Positions 1-13,647 of a stretch of 64,000 nucleotides of DNA are shown here, piece after piece. Under the pieces are notes generated by a model. The model was given only the letters and a program-made list of their open reading frames with translations. It made no database searches and was not told where the DNA came from. This stretch comes from Rostratula benghalensis. Taxonomy: Eukaryota; Chordata; Aves; Charadriiformes; Rostratulidae. The stretch's first letter is position 1. The number at the start of each line of letters is the position of its first letter. The DNA lies in the NCBI GenBank assembly GCA_013399305.1, contig VXAI01000020.1, positions 7,138,607 through 7,202,606 of the forward strand, in the 5' to 3' direction. The position numbers and the translations under genes are program-made.

Positions 1-1382
1 TGGTAAGGATAGTGTTTAAATCTGTGTATTACTGGAAACAGACATTTTTTTCTTTTATGCATTAAGGAAGGAGAGAAAGGGATGTCAAAATGGGGTAATT
101 CTAAGTGTTCCTTTCCCTTATCTCTGTATATGATATTTAAATATTTTTTTTGTTTGTGTTTTTTCATATGTGGGAAGCCCCATTTATTAAAAACAGACTA
201 AAATATTTTCATTTTTGATTGTGATGGTGTTGAGACAAGTATAAAGGAAAGGTTGAACAGCATATTAAGGGTAATGGGGTTAGGTTGCACCCATGTTTTC
301 CAGGTCTTTATTTAGGCTGGATTTGCAAAAATGATCAGAAGTTATTTCTGCCCCACTGTGGTCAATAGTAACAGCAGTACCAGGGGATTTCAGAGATTTT
401 AAAATTGCACAGCTAAACTCTGTATTTACAATACATCTTACTCCTAATAAAAGAGCTGAGAAAGCAGTGATCTGTGCTGGTTTGAGTTCCCGAGAGATTT
501 CCTAGCATAGGAAAAAAAAGACTATTTTTCAGTCTGCTGTGCTTTTTCTGAAAAAAATTCTTACATCCCACACATATACAGTCTGTATAAACATTAACTG
601 TAGAATAGTTTTGATAGGAACGTCCCTTCCATTTTAATTATTCTCATTATTTGTAGCTGTACATGTGAAAAGCGCAATGAGCCATGCCATATCCAAAGAA
701 GTACATGGTTTCTTCTGTTGTCTTTTTGGCTATTTTGGTTCGGTAACCTTAGTTTTCATTTTCTGTGCACAAATCCATCAAGTATTGAGTAGCTAAATTT
801 AATACTTAATTATTAAATGATGACTTGTGCAAGCCGTGCGGGTTTGGTTTGCAGATGTTGACAGCAGGCCAAATGTAAAGCTGGAATAGAATGCTGGCTT
901 CAGGCCAAATTCTCTGCCATAGCTTATTGAAAATTGAACTGTGGACTACCTGCTGCTTGTTTGGAGCTTCTCTGCAGGTGGCTAAACAATCCTACATGAA
1001 TAACTTCAAGACCCTCCTACCAAGTAGAATGGAACTCAGTAAAAACAGTATTTAGAACATGAAGAAGTAGGCATCAATACAGCTTTATTAGCCTCATACC
1101 TCCTTTATATGACTGGTGTTATTAGCTCAGTGTTTGCCATGGGGTTTCCCAGTATCTATAAATGCTGTTATAGAATATTTTGCTCAAGCTTCTGTAGTGC
1201 TGGCCTTCTTTTGGCAACCAGTGGCCACCAAAAAATGGTTACTTAAAATGGGACAAGGAAAACTACTTTACCTCCTAGGTACATAGTCAAGATGACAAAC
1301 ACACCTAAAAGATCTCAGCTTCAGTATGCTGTAGTAAAATAAAATACAGAGGTCCTTCTGTTTGTTCATAACTCTATGTAAG

Positions 1383-1406
1383 CTATCTATCTATCTATCT
1401 CTATCT
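1383..1406. repeat. (CTAT)n microsatellite
   Basis: Four and a half CTAT units, then a slightly imperfect continuation. Confidence 0.9.
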
Positions 1407-4400
1407 TACATGCGTGTAAAATTGCTATTCCAGATATTGCAGTTTTATTGTGTGTTAAAGTAGTCATAAGTACAGTGTAGAAGGAAGGAAGTGCAATTTT
1501 GTGTTTGTATTGTACAAACTGAGCAGCCACAGTTAATGAGTTAATGCTGGATGCCGTTTTGGCAGTCTCTTGTTCCTCGAACTGTATACTTTTAATGCTT
1601 AAGAGGTGAAATCTATATGTACAGATTATGCTTTGCATGTCTAGAGAGCTATCCTACAATATGACTTTAGATATACCTTCTGTAAGCTACTCTGTTCTCT
1701 GCTGTGCTTACACTGGTACTGGGCCAAATACCACTAAATAAGCAAACATTAGAAGGTGTATTTTAAAAACTAAAATACTTGGTTGTCTAGGAACTAATAA
1801 TGCAGTCACTAAGTACTAGGCTAACAGAAAGTTATCCTTATATTAAAGTCGTGGCTGCAATAAAATAGAGCTATGTCATTTTGAAATATTCATGCTGGAC
1901 AACACATGATATTGCTCGGGTTATCAAGAGGAAAGCAAAGACTTTCCTGAACAGGCTGCCTTCCCTTTGAGTGTTTAGCTCTGAATCCTCCCCAGATTCC
2001 GTAAGCTATTTGTGATTGCTGAGCTGTGCCACTCTCATGCTTTCCTATCTCTAGACAAATACCTTAAAGCCTGTATTCACCATTTCTACTTGTGTGTGCA
2101 ACATTCTTCTGGTACTTTAAATCCCTAAGGAACCTGTTTCTTCAGCTCTTACTGTAGCAGTTTCTCAAGGCCACAGTTAAACTTGCCCTTCTGATTTGGA
2201 AATGTTTTAAGCCCACTTGCTGGGCCAGGGCACTTTGAGTCCAGGAGAGTTCCAGCAGCTATCTCTGGTGCCAGTCTCTCTGGCAAAACTCAGGGCACAA
2301 AGCAATATTAAAGCGGAGATCTCATTTGGAAAAAAATGTTGAGTTCAGAATCAGAGTCTAGAAAAATAAAAATTAAACAAAAGAATCACTATGTGGAGCT
2401 GCACATGCTGTGGTAAGTGCAAGCCAAGGTAATGTCTTTGAAAGCCAAAGTATTTGGAAAAAACAGCAGGAGTCCCAGTGGCTTACCTGACTTTGTGAAA
2501 GCTTGTAACTGGCAGCAGAATGTGCACAGCATGGGCATACAGGAGGACTAGTACAGGAGAATTAGGAATGAACAACTGCAGGAGACAACGAGTGCTTATG
2601 AGCAACTTGAGAGGTTTGTTATTTCCATGTCTGAAACAGGTGCATACTTTAATGTGGTGCCAACAACAGGGGTATTGGTGTCAAAAAAAATCAGTGACAT
2701 CAGCGGTTAGGTAAAGGCAGGACTTAGAGGAACAACCTCATTCACGCTGGTTCCTCGCATGGACTAAACATCTTTGTCTGACAATGTGCAGTGGGCTGTC
2801 TGATCGTGAGCAACAGAAAGGTGCCATGTGTTATTTAGTGGGAGAACAGTCATTGTGTGATAAAATGAAATCACTTCAACTGTTACAGGTGTGTTCTCAT
2901 GCTAAGGGGAAGTGGTCACTGGAAGGACTAGGGGTGAACCCATAATAGTATGTAAAGACACCATACTTCAGGAGAAGGAAAAGGTTTTAAAAGATCAGTG
3001 AAGAGAAATCTGAAAATGTTTGATTATTGAGGGCCAGGACCCAACAATATTTCCCTGGTGCTAAGAGGTTAAAATAGGGGTGAATTTACTAACTGCTTTG
3101 GGAATATGGAGAGACCAGAAGAACTCACCACTTAGTATTCTAAAGGAATTACATTGCTGTGTAAAATATAACCTTTTCATCATTTGTGTGGAATTGAAAG
3201 GTTTTCAGAAACAGCAGGTGATATTTTTCTATACTTGGTAAATAGGATTCTAGCAGTTGGTCATAGAAAACCAAGGTAGAGGCTTATGATCATTTGATTA
3301 CTCTAATTTGGTGACCCTAACTGGCTTTAGAAAGAACCAGGACCTTCAAAAGAACATGTTGAGGAAGTTAGGTTTCTGAAAAGAATCAGAGAAAAAGCAA
3401 GCTTTCTTTTTGATGTCTGCTGTTGTCCTTTTCAAATGTATACAGAAGAAGTGAAGGTTTAAAAATGGTTTAAATGGCATTTGTCATTCTGTGACTATAC
3501 TACATAGATCTGAATTGTTGTCTCCATCAGAGATGCTGATTAAACAGACAATTTGTTCACCCCTTCAAGCTAAATCCAGCTCCTGTAGATCAGGACCTTT
3601 CTGCTTTGCATCTGCACAGGCAATCTAAACCATCCATGGATCAGGACAGTATGGTCTAAACTCTTAATCATTTTCTCCTTGATGCCTAGAACATAATTCC
3701 TCACCATCTAAGTTTGAGATGCCTGTTTACTTCAAAACTACTTTGACCAGATCTTCTGTAAGGTCTTTCTATTACTATGCCTGAAGGAGAGGCAAATGAG
3801 ACTATGTGAACTCTCAGTCCCTAAAACTGTAATTTCTTCTTCTTTCTTTTGATGTTTGGAACTTATTAATTGCAAAGACATGAAGATCTGAAATGTATAC
3901 AGTCATGTGCAAACAGCCCTTTGGATTGCCTGGGTGTATGTATCTTTTCCTGTGACCCCTGCCCTTGTGTGATGGGCTGGTGTATGTGACAGCCAGTGGA
4001 GATTTTATGTGTCAGCAAGATACTCAAGTGCAGAATGCAGCAAATCACCCTTCATTGTTCATCAACCATCTTGTACTTCATCTGTACAGTAACTGACAGC
4101 TGTGATGTTCTTACTGCAGTCTAGCCTCACAAATCCCCCCAAACTAGCAAGACTTTATCTCCATAGAGGTTATTTAGATGAAGAACACCATTCTCTTTTT
4201 GTTTGTCTATGCTTTAATCTAAACCTGCCTTTCCTGTTATTAGCGTGGTAATGACCTTTTGTTGTATTTACATCTGCTGTTTCTTTGACCTTCATTGCAG
4301 CTCAGAGATTGTTTTTCAACATAGGCAGATGTGCTCTTTTGTTTGCTAATATATGGTCACAGCCTAGTAGTGGTAGTACATCTAAGTGAAATTTAGGTAA

Positions 4401-7383
4401 AGCAGAACTGTTGGAAACAGTAGAATTTGTCAGGGCATGAGATGGCAGTGAAGCCTTCATATTAGGCTCTTTCACCTTGTATGTGTATTTGCAAACATTC
4501 TGATTTGGTTTTATAGATGTTTTAAGAACTTTTTTACTAAAAAAAGCCCAAATTGCAATAAATTTAATTTTAAAGTAAGTTTTTACATAGTTTCTGAGCC
4601 AGCCTTCTAATTATTGAAGACATGTAGTGTTCTTAGTTCACCTTTTGTTCCTTCTTCAACTTCCTATGAAGTCAAGGATGTTGGTTTAGTCACTTCTTAG
4701 CCTTTCTGGCTGTTATGATGTAGTAAGCACAGTAGGATTGCAGTTTGAGCAAGAATGTGGTTTTTGCAATCTAAAGACATAAGACAAGGGTGGTAATATC
4801 TGTACTTAATTAGGTGAATTCTTAGCATACAATCCCCTTTTCATTTTAAAATGCTGCTGGAAAAGTAGAAATATATCTGAAAGCAGAGAAATAAATAAAA
4901 ATACTCCTGTTTATCTTTAACCATGAAGAGTACGTATCAGACGTGGGATTTGGTGGAAGTGGTTACCTCTTTCTAAAATTTTTTCATTGCATCATGGTAG
5001 CATCAAAATACCTTTTTGTCATGTGTCAACTCATACATTGTTTGTTCTCCTGTCTTCTCTCTCAGAGGAGAAATACATACAGTGGAGCAGGCGTTTTCTG
5101 CTTGAAGCTTTTTCTTTGTAGCATACACATGCTCCTGTACATCTATGTCAGAAATAGACTACACCCAATTTTCCTCAATTCCCCAATATGCTGGGGCATG
5201 CCAATGCTCTCAAAAGCTTTATATCGACATAATGGAAAAAGATTACAGTTCTCTAAGGAGAATTATTTTAGATGGGGAAGTAATCTATTTCATTCCTTAT
5301 CTGGTACTTTAGGATACGTCAGTTTTTCTGAATCCCAGCATGGAGATCCCAACATAAAGAACTTGAATGTGATATTACAGATTGGAAAATCAGTATACGG
5401 AACTTAATGTTCGATAAGGTAGCTTAGTCGAGCTTCACTTGTAATTCTGTTGTAGCTTTCTGTATTTATTAAGAAATTTCCTAGGCACTCAAATACTTCC
5501 AATACCTCTAGGTTTACTGCAATTCTGAAAGTGAACTATGAGAAGACAGAGAGATGAATAACAGTTAAGTTTCTTATAAGTGGGAAAAAATCTCTTATTT
5601 GAGAGGGAGTGATATGTGAAAGTTGAACTATAGCAAAAACTTTAAAGGTACATTTAAACTAAGGACTGAATACTGTTTGTCGCTGAGCTTTTAACTCAAG
5701 GGAAGGAGCAGGGTGGAGAAAGACAATTAATTTTTGTTTTTAGGTTTGGATGCTGATTCTTCACCCATGGCCTGATTTCCATCAATGCACTTGTATTGAG
5801 TAGAGAGATGAGAGTTACTTGCACGTTATCAGCATGTTATTAGTACTTGAGACTCTGCTGTTGCCACACTCCTTCTGGAAGCAGCCTTTAATTTTTGAAA
5901 AGGATGAAAAAATAGTTGTATATGAGGGAGATTGCCAGTAAGATGAGAGGCCTTTTAAGCAGTTCCCCTGGAACCTGGCCGTACCCATCACGCAGTACAA
6001 CCTTACGTTATGGTCAGCTTCACTTGAAGTTGCCTGCAGAGAGGACTGGAACAGGAGGATGGCCATTTGCCCTTTATTCACTAAAAGGAGAATGTCCCTG
6101 AAGAATTTGAAATTCACTTTTAGCTACCTCTGACCTAATGTACCATCTCTACCATATAAAACTTCCTGCCAGCCCCAGGTATGTGCGTTTCTCCAAATGA
6201 TTCTTCATCAGCTGTGCACACGCGCTGAACTTTTACCCTGCACAGCCTTTCTAAAAACTTTTGAAATCTTACATTCCCATTGAATGTAAAAATATATCTT
6301 GCTATTAGCAGTTTAAGATTTCAAACTGTGCCTGCCATGAGCACTTGTGTCTGACTTCTGAAGACTATAATTTTAAAGTTTCAGTGAAACTTTTCCTATT
6401 TACAGAAACTCTAATACAAGTTGCACTTTCCCATTTAAAACCTCAACAAAACAACAGAGAATTTATAACACAAATTGCTACTTTCCAAAGGTTCCATTTA
6501 ATACTAATAATTTCATTCTAAAGCCTGTCCAACTAAGCTAAAGAGAAGCTATTTACTGCGTGGTGCTGCAATCACGGTGACAAGATCCCGTTGAGAGATG
6601 CGTTTGCACATTTTCCAAAGTCCTGGTTTGGTTCTGTTTCCGCAATGCAATTTTTTTTTTCCCAGTCCTCAATTGTTTCTAACAAAAGGAATGATTATTT
6701 GGTGTAGAAGTAATAAATTACACAGTAGAAAATAATGCTCTGCAGTAAGGTTAAAGAGTGAGTCTGACTGTGTACACTATCTCTGAACCACAAATTGGAA
6801 TTTTTATTGAATGGAATGGTGTGATCTGGAGAGATGAGTTGACTTACATTTGCTGGAAATTTAGCAGAGGCTGTGTTTAAGTGGATTTCATTTATAATTA
6901 TATCAAATCTTAGATGAGTTACAGAGCTTCATAGTGTGTTTATGTGATCTTCAACTTTACTAGAGTTTCTCAAAGCTATTCAGTTAATTTATTTAATTTT
7001 ATTTATTTTAAGAGCTTCTTCCCCTGTCTTAAATACAGCTGGGTCTTTCTTTAATTTGAAACATGGGCCAAAAGTACCCAGATGCATGTAGAGTAAGACC
7101 ATTTCCTGCAGTTCATGTGTGCATATTATCCCAGAGGGAAGACAGCCCTCACCTGTCACAAGCTGTAGGAAAGGCAATCAGCAAAGACTTAGTGGTCGCA
7201 TGGCCCAAAAAGATGAGGGTCGTTTTGGGAATCAGTGTTTTCTTGACTGCTTGAGGTACTTTGCAGTGCTCTGTTTGAGAAATGTGCAGTTGGGTCATCA
7301 GTTGGATATCTTCACTATGTTGGGAAACGGTAGTAATCCTGTTTGAAAGTTTTTTTTTTTAAATGAAATTAAAAGGGATATTA

Positions 7384-7419
7384 TGTTTTGGGTTGGTTTG
7401 GGTTTGTTTTGGGTTGGGT
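7384..7419. repeat. GGTTT-type low-complexity tract
   Basis: Imperfect TTTGGG/GGTTTG repeats on the + strand. Similar tracts recur in this window on both strands. Confidence 0.8.
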
Positions 7420-7869
7420 GCTTTCGTTCATGGCGTATAATTTTGCATCTGTCTTGTAAAAGACGAGAAATGTAAAAAATACTCTGCAATAGTAGACTCT
7501 AAAAGTCTTAGCTAAGACAGTAAAAAAGGTGAATACTAGTTCCCAGATACATATATGTATATGCATATGATACATATTAAAGATAGGAACAAATGTATTT
7601 TCTATAGTTAGTAGTAAAGTGGCATAAAGGAAAACAACATTTGTAACATTTGCCTTTTTCTGAAGACTGTCCTCTTCCTCCTGTCTCCTTCTGCTCTGTT
7701 GGTCCCATTGGTCCTGCTGGGACTTTATCTTCAGGGGGCTGAAGATCACATGAGCCCATAGCAGTAGAGGTGACTGTGAAATGCATTACTGTGTGAAAAA
7801 CCCTTTAGAAGAGAAGGCAGCCATTCTGTGTGAAAGTAAATCTTGACTTACTGAGTTACTCAAATTCCA

Positions 7870-8190
7870 GCCATAGCACTTTCAGGCCACGCCACCCCTC
7901 TTTCTCATGACTGTTGCCTAAGCCTGCTGAGACCCCAGAGCTGTCTGCTGGGGTGGGCAGTGATGATTCCTCATGGAAATGGAGGGCAGAGCTGCAGCTG
8001 TTGAGGTACAGAACAGATTGTCCTCGAAGGGCTCCTCAGCCAGTCTGTAGATGTGAGCCATCTGCTCCCCTGTGGCTGCACTCTGTTCTCCACTGTTGAG
8101 CTTGGAAGAGCAGCAGGGACATAAACTTGGGTACAAGGCAGGCGTAAGGGCAATAGTAGGTACTAGGAACGACAAAAATAAGCCTGGAGC
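7870..8190. other. GC-elevated patch without recognised content
   Basis: This part has clearly higher GC than its flanks, with several CTGCTG/CAGCTG words. Frames of 60-85 codons exist on both strands, but none resembles a known protein. It could be an old repeat or an untranslated exon; nothing visible decides. Confidence 0.35.
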
Positions 8191-11100
8191 TGTGTGATGA
8201 AGAGTGATGAGGAGGGGTTTTGAGCGTTTTAAAACCTATCTAGAAACAGGTTTCTAGCAGGTGACCTACATTTTCAAAACTGTAGCTTTAAGGCAAAGGA
8301 CTGGAGACTTAAGTGGACACTTTCATTATTGAGGGACTTATATTACTGAGGAGTTCCCATGTGTAGATTTTTTTTTTTTTCAATCCCTTATCTGTTTTGT
8401 GAGGAATAGGTATAAGGTAATGAGGGGAGAAAAAAATCCAAAGTTACAAAAAGGGTTACTTATCTGATTCCTGTTGCCAGATATTTCAAAGGTTTTATTG
8501 TATGCTAATCTTTATTTTATTTCAAGTCTGATCATTCTTTGACATTGGTAAATTTTAAATATATTTTTTAAAAAAAAACAAGGAAAATATTTATCATTTT
8601 AGGAACCCATGTTTTATTACGTTGATAAAAGAATGTCTATATGAGTAGGCAACACATGCCAGAAGAAATTGTGGCCTATTTTATTTTATATGCTACTGCA
8701 TATATTTATGTTGCTATTTAATTGCTTAGATGGGAAGATAACAAATCCTTGTGTATACACAATGTTTCTGTTGTAATCATTTGTAATTTACATTAGAATA
8801 CGCTAGTAGAGGCACACAGGAAGCCCTGAAAACACTTACACATCCTTCACTTTAAAAATTTTAAATTAAGCAAAATATTGGCAGTTAATTAACACCCTTA
8901 ATAACAGGATCAGTCAGTACCTCCAAAGAGATTACAGAATTAATTTCTTTTTGAATCCACTGTGATTGTTTGGCTTTTATTTTCTTGGTAGACCATCCTT
9001 TGTAAACTACATTGTAATAATTAACAGATATCATCCCTTACGGTGAATAATTCACTTGCAGTAACTGCATCACATGAACTGACCATAAGAGCGTGTTTCT
9101 GTCCTTTGATAGCAAGTGTACCTCAGAGAACAGACTGTCCAGGGCTGCCCAGGTTAAAGGTAACATTTGTGTAGATGTTAGCTCTGGAATTAATGGAATA
9201 TATCACATGTAGAAGAAGAATCCGAAGGATGAGATGATGAATGGGATTTCTGTAGTCAATTTTTAAGACCACAGAATGTTTTGAGATGTTTTCATTTAAT
9301 TTTCCCTGTTTTGTGCCTTAAAATATTTTCTAATTTTCAAAACTAATTCTGAAGGCACTAGGAACTGGTTTGTCTAAATTAAACCTAAAGTGATTGTGGA
9401 AAAATGCATATCAGCTCCTATTTTCCAGGATCTAAAAGATACAAATGTTCACTTTTTATTTTCTTAATTTATACTTCTTAGCAAGACAGGTAGTCATAAA
9501 GAAAATGTTCCATTAGACCCCATGTGGCTTTCCTGAGACAAAACAGGCTTCAGGTTGTATTAGGACTTTAGTTGGATGGGGTTTTTTAGCTTAGACATTT
9601 TCTTAATAAATATTTGTCTGCTCATGTGACTTGGAGAGTGTGACTGCACTAAAATAGTTTTAAGCTGAGTTCAAGATAAAGATATGCCCATTTGCTAACA
9701 GTTTATTGGCTTGATTCATTGTTTTGTCAATTGCCATCACAAGTGCAAGGCTGCTGAAAGGTAGACATTAAGACATTTGTTTGCACAAAGACTATATTTA
9801 AAGACCAACAGCACTATTTCTGTGGAAAATGAGAATCAATATTTACACAATGACATGCCTGTCAAATAAAATGGCAAAAGAAGTATTTCTTTCACCTACT
9901 GTAGGTATAATTTTAAAACTTAAATCATACCTGTAGAAAAAGAAAATCTATTTACGTGTAGTCAGAACATTGAAAAGTTCTTAGAAGAAGGGTGAAAAAT
10001 GTCAGTAAATATTTTTAATGTTTGTTATTACACATTTGGGTTAATTTATTCTGTTTAATTTGTGTGTCACATTTTGCTGCTACATCATCTGGTTTCCATG
10101 GATCTTGATTATATTCTGCTTTGTGAAGGAGAATACAGGTGTAGTAAAGGGTCATCTAACTTCTCCTATGCTTGCTAATTGAAGACTTTCATGAAAATCT
10201 GGTAATAAAAAACCTGAAGATGCTGGAGGAAAGCTGATGCTTTTCTTCTGATTTGAATATGTGTGTGCATTAGCCTTCTAGATATTCATATTGATTGTTT
10301 GTAAGTGAAGTGTAGGGTTGAATTTTTGTATGTCTATCAGCTGACAGCAAAGCTTTCTCTGGTTATTAATACAAGAGCTAGAAAATACTATTCCAGAGAA
10401 GTTTATGTACATTGCACAATATTACTGTAAGTCCAAAACATGGAACTAAGGACTTTTTCTGCTATAGGGGAATGCTGAGGAGATAGAACATTTTACTTGG
10501 TCTGTACTGATGGAATGCATTTGTGCTTAATAATCCATTGTTTGAATTAACTTATTGTCAGTGGGGCATAATGACTCTACAGGCAAGGTTTATTTGAGGA
10601 TCTTTCCAAACATTCTCTCCAGAGTGGTTTGACATCCTCTATTGAATTAACAGGTAAAAATAAAGAAATGGTAGGCCACTGTGAAAACCAATTCATTTTT
10701 GATCAATCTCATTTATTCAAAATAGTCACTGGACCAATACCGAAGAGTAGACATAGCTTCTGTCTCGTAGGTGCCTACAAGATGTTGACACCCTGTAGAG
10801 CAGAGTACTTATGAAATAGAGAGGAGCAGCCAGGCGAAAGTGGTTAGGCCTACCCCATTTGCAGACTAATTGCATTCTTTGTGGGGTGCCTTGGGTTATT
10901 TCCAGATGATTAAACCCACAGCTGGGTATTGTTGTAGAATCTTCTCTATCTTTTGAGGAGAAATAACAATTAGAATTTTTTTTTTCTGAAAAGTACATTT
11001 ACTTCACTACTGTTACAGATATTCTCCACATGCAGCACTGCTGATGCTATAGTCCAGCTGTAGACTCCATCATTCAGAAATTTCTTCGCAGGTAGGCAGT

Positions 11101-11905
11101 GATCTGCCACATTCAGTAGCTAAATTCTGAGGCCTAGGCTTTGTCTCTGTCTAGTAATGAATTCCTACTGTATTTTTATCAGAATTTTTTTTTCAGTCTA
11201 CCATGAAAAATACAGCAGTTAACAATCCCATTTAAAATACAGATATAGTATTTTGAAAACAGGGAACGAGACTCCATTCCATCTCATTTCTGTAAGTATC
11301 TGAGAAACCTTTTTTGAATTGCCTTCTGATCTGTGCTGTGGTAACGTGTACTTTACTCCTCTAATTCCTGGATAACAGCACGTCTTTAGAGTGAAATACA
11401 GTCAGATGTTCTTGCATGAAAAGGTAGTTTCAGGGTGAAAAGGGAAAGATGGAAGGAGAGGGGTATCTACTTCTGTTGAGAAATTGAGAGTTTGTTAGGA
11501 TGTATGTCTGATATGGATATAATAGCTGATCTGATATGGATCACCTTAAGCAAGACTCCCTGTGATATCTCAAGTAGGAGAAACTGTTGGCAGTCTATAA
11601 AGAAGGTGAAGAATAGGCTGAGTGATCAGAATCCATGTTTTCTATGATGCTAAGTTGTTGTCATTGTTTTGGCTGGGATGGGGCTGATTTTATTGCTACC
11701 AGCTGGTGTAGTGCTATATTTTGGATTTTGGATGAGAATAATCTTGGTAATGCGCTACTGGTTTTGGTTGTTGCTAAGCTCCTCACTGTCCCACTGGCAA
11801 GTAAGCTGGGAGTACACAAAACGTTGGGAAGAGACGTGGCCAGGACAGCTGACCCCAGCTGACCGTGGGGATATATTTTATACCATCTGATGTCATGCTC
11901 ATCAG

Positions 11906-11911
11906 TATAAA
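11906..11911 (+). promoter_or_regulatory. TATA box of the LTR
   Basis: TATAAA sits in the expected U3 position, about 190 bp before the LTR poly(A) signal and just after the CRE-like TGATGTCA. Whether it is still active is unknown. Confidence 0.5.
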
Positions 11912-12097
11912 GGTGGGGGAAGCAGAAGGAAAGGAGGGAGGGATGTTTGGAGTGTTGGTGTTTGTCTTCCCAAGTAGCCATTATATGTGGTGGAGCCCTG
12001 CTTTCCATGGGGTGGCTGAACACCCACCTGTGGATGGGAAATAGTGGATTAATTCCTTGTTTTGCTTGGTTTGTGTGCCTGGGTTTTCCTGTACCGT

Positions 12098-12103
12098 ATT
12101 AAA
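12098..12103 (+). terminator. Poly(A) signal of the LTR
   Basis: ATTAAA followed by TTGTCTTTT matches the R-region poly(A) signal position of this LTR family. Confidence 0.45.
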
Positions 12104-12249
12104 TTGTCTTTTCTAGCAAGTCTGTTTTTCTGACAACAGAGGGAGCCTACCATGATTACATACCTGATCTGTGCATCTAAAATTAGAAATGCTAAGCCCA
12201 ACCATTTTTGTCAAGAATTTACAATGCATTAATTAAATAATTAATAAAT

Positions 12250-13085
12250 TTCTGTTTTCCTTCGTAATGATGGTATCACTATTTTGTGCATGTTCCCTAA
12301 ATTTATTGGGCTGTAGTTTAGTACTTCTTGTTTTCCAAAGTTGTCTTACTTTCTTTAATGTCCAAGTAGTTCATGGTGATTGATTTTACATCATTTCAGC
12401 TTCCATTTACAGAAATTTTTATTGCAATATTACTCAAGATAATTTTGGTTGTGTCCTTTTATTACTAAGTTACATTCCTAGAATTTTTTCTACTGCATTT
12501 TTGTATTACTTCACCTGATAATCTGTTCTGGTTTGTATTTAATATGCATAAATGTATTCCAATTTCAAATTTATTCTTTCATAATTCATATTATGTTAAT
12601 TATTTACTTTTTTTTGATCTTCCATAATAGCTTCCTATTATCTTTTTTCTTGATTATCAAGCTATTATAATTCTTCATTATTTGTGTTTCTTTCTCATTC
12701 TCTGATCAAAATTACTTTCTCTCTCTTTTTTGAGATACGAGTGAAACATATCTTCCATGCTTTGTTCTTTCTCTTCTTTCTAAATTACTTGTGCCCCACA
12801 ATATTCAGATCTCATTCTATCTATCTTTTTGGGATGCAACTGTCATAATACTTAAAAACTGCTTTTAGTTTCACATACTCATGCTTTTTACCTTAAAAAT
12901 TACTTTCTCAAAAATGCCCATTGTCTTGATTTAAGTACATCAGAAAATATTTTCCTTTGCTTGCTGTTTTTTTTAATCCCTTATCACTCTTGTTACTGAC
13001 ACCTAATATTTCACAATTTTTTAAATTCCACATTTTAAAGTCTTCCTACAAGCTCTCTGTAGCATAGACAAAACTAAGACATTTA
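12250..13085. other. T-rich, strand-asymmetric block
   Basis: About 830 bp in which the + strand is dominated by T and C (many TTCTTTCT-like words), immediately after the sense LTR. There is no tandem unit, open frame or recognised repeat. It may be a decayed element or simple compositional drift. Confidence 0.45.
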
Positions 13086-13647
13086 AGGCTTAGCTGCAAT
13101 CTAAAGTATCTACTTTAAAACTTTTCCACAGAAACCCTCATAAACTTAATGTGAACTCTCCCAAATTTTGAATAAGTATAATTTTTTTCTACCAAGGAAA
13201 TAGGTTACAGTTTGGAACTGACATAGCTTTCTATAATAAAGTCTGCTTTTTCTGAGTAAGAGAAAAAAGATCTTCTCACAATACAGAATAGATTTTGCAG
13301 CTGAGACATAAAAACTTGTAGGTAATATTACCCTGACTTGTGGAGTCTGCACAGGTAGCTTTCATGTGAGAACTACTGTCTGACTGGGTCTTGCAAGCAA
13401 TCTTACTTGCTGGGTTCAAAAGGGTCATGGACATGAGCTTGGAGATTATGTACTCATGCTGGTTAAAATAGGACTACCTGAGCACGGAACTTGAGTAAAC
13501 TTTTATGCGCTGAAAGAACTGCCCGGAGAGAAGATAGGGCATCTTCTACTTGCTTCTGCTGGCAGAGTTTGGAGTTCACTGAAGATATATTTTAGGTATC
13601 TTGTTATAAATATAGATCTAAATGTTTTCATGTTTTAGATCCAGATT

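Larger units (their letters stand above)
1..11658. other. AT-rich noncoding DNA, no gene seen
   Basis: Apart from the small repeats and the GC-elevated patch listed separately, I find no gene, RNA or recognised element. The largest frame (4943-5407, 154 codons) has no known motif and no splice or promoter support; this is about the length expected by chance in 64 kb. Because the SNTG1 start exon is internal, some or all of this may be 5'-UTR intron. Confidence 0.5.
11659..12118 (+). mobile_element. Solo LTR of an avian endogenous retrovirus, sense strand
   Basis: The segment opens with TGTCATTGTTTTGGCTGGGA, matching the TG-start of a very common avian retroviral LTR family, possibly ERVL-related (family name from memory). 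It follows that family's order: a TTGCTAAG block, a CAGGACAGCTGACCC block, a TGATGTCATG element at 11889-11898, a TATAAA box at 11906-11911, a GGCTGAACACC block, and an ATTAAA poly(A) signal at 12098-12103. Family members usually continue into a longer U5; here recognisable sequence stops soon after the poly(A) signal, although a TGACA at 12131-12135 could be the decayed end. No clear target duplication is seen and no retroviral genes flank it, so it is a solo or truncated LTR. The CRE-like site has TG where related copies usually have CG, which fits CpG decay with age. Confidence 0.75.

Noticed and set aside
475..520. CTGTGCTGGTTTGAG as an LTR start
   Set aside because: It resembles the opening of some avian LTRs, but nothing downstream follows an LTR layout.
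4943..5407. 154-codon open frame, the longest in the window
   Set aside because: No recognisable domain, low-complexity cysteine/phenylalanine-rich start, no splice or promoter context. A frame of this length is plausible by chance in 64 kb of AT-rich DNA.
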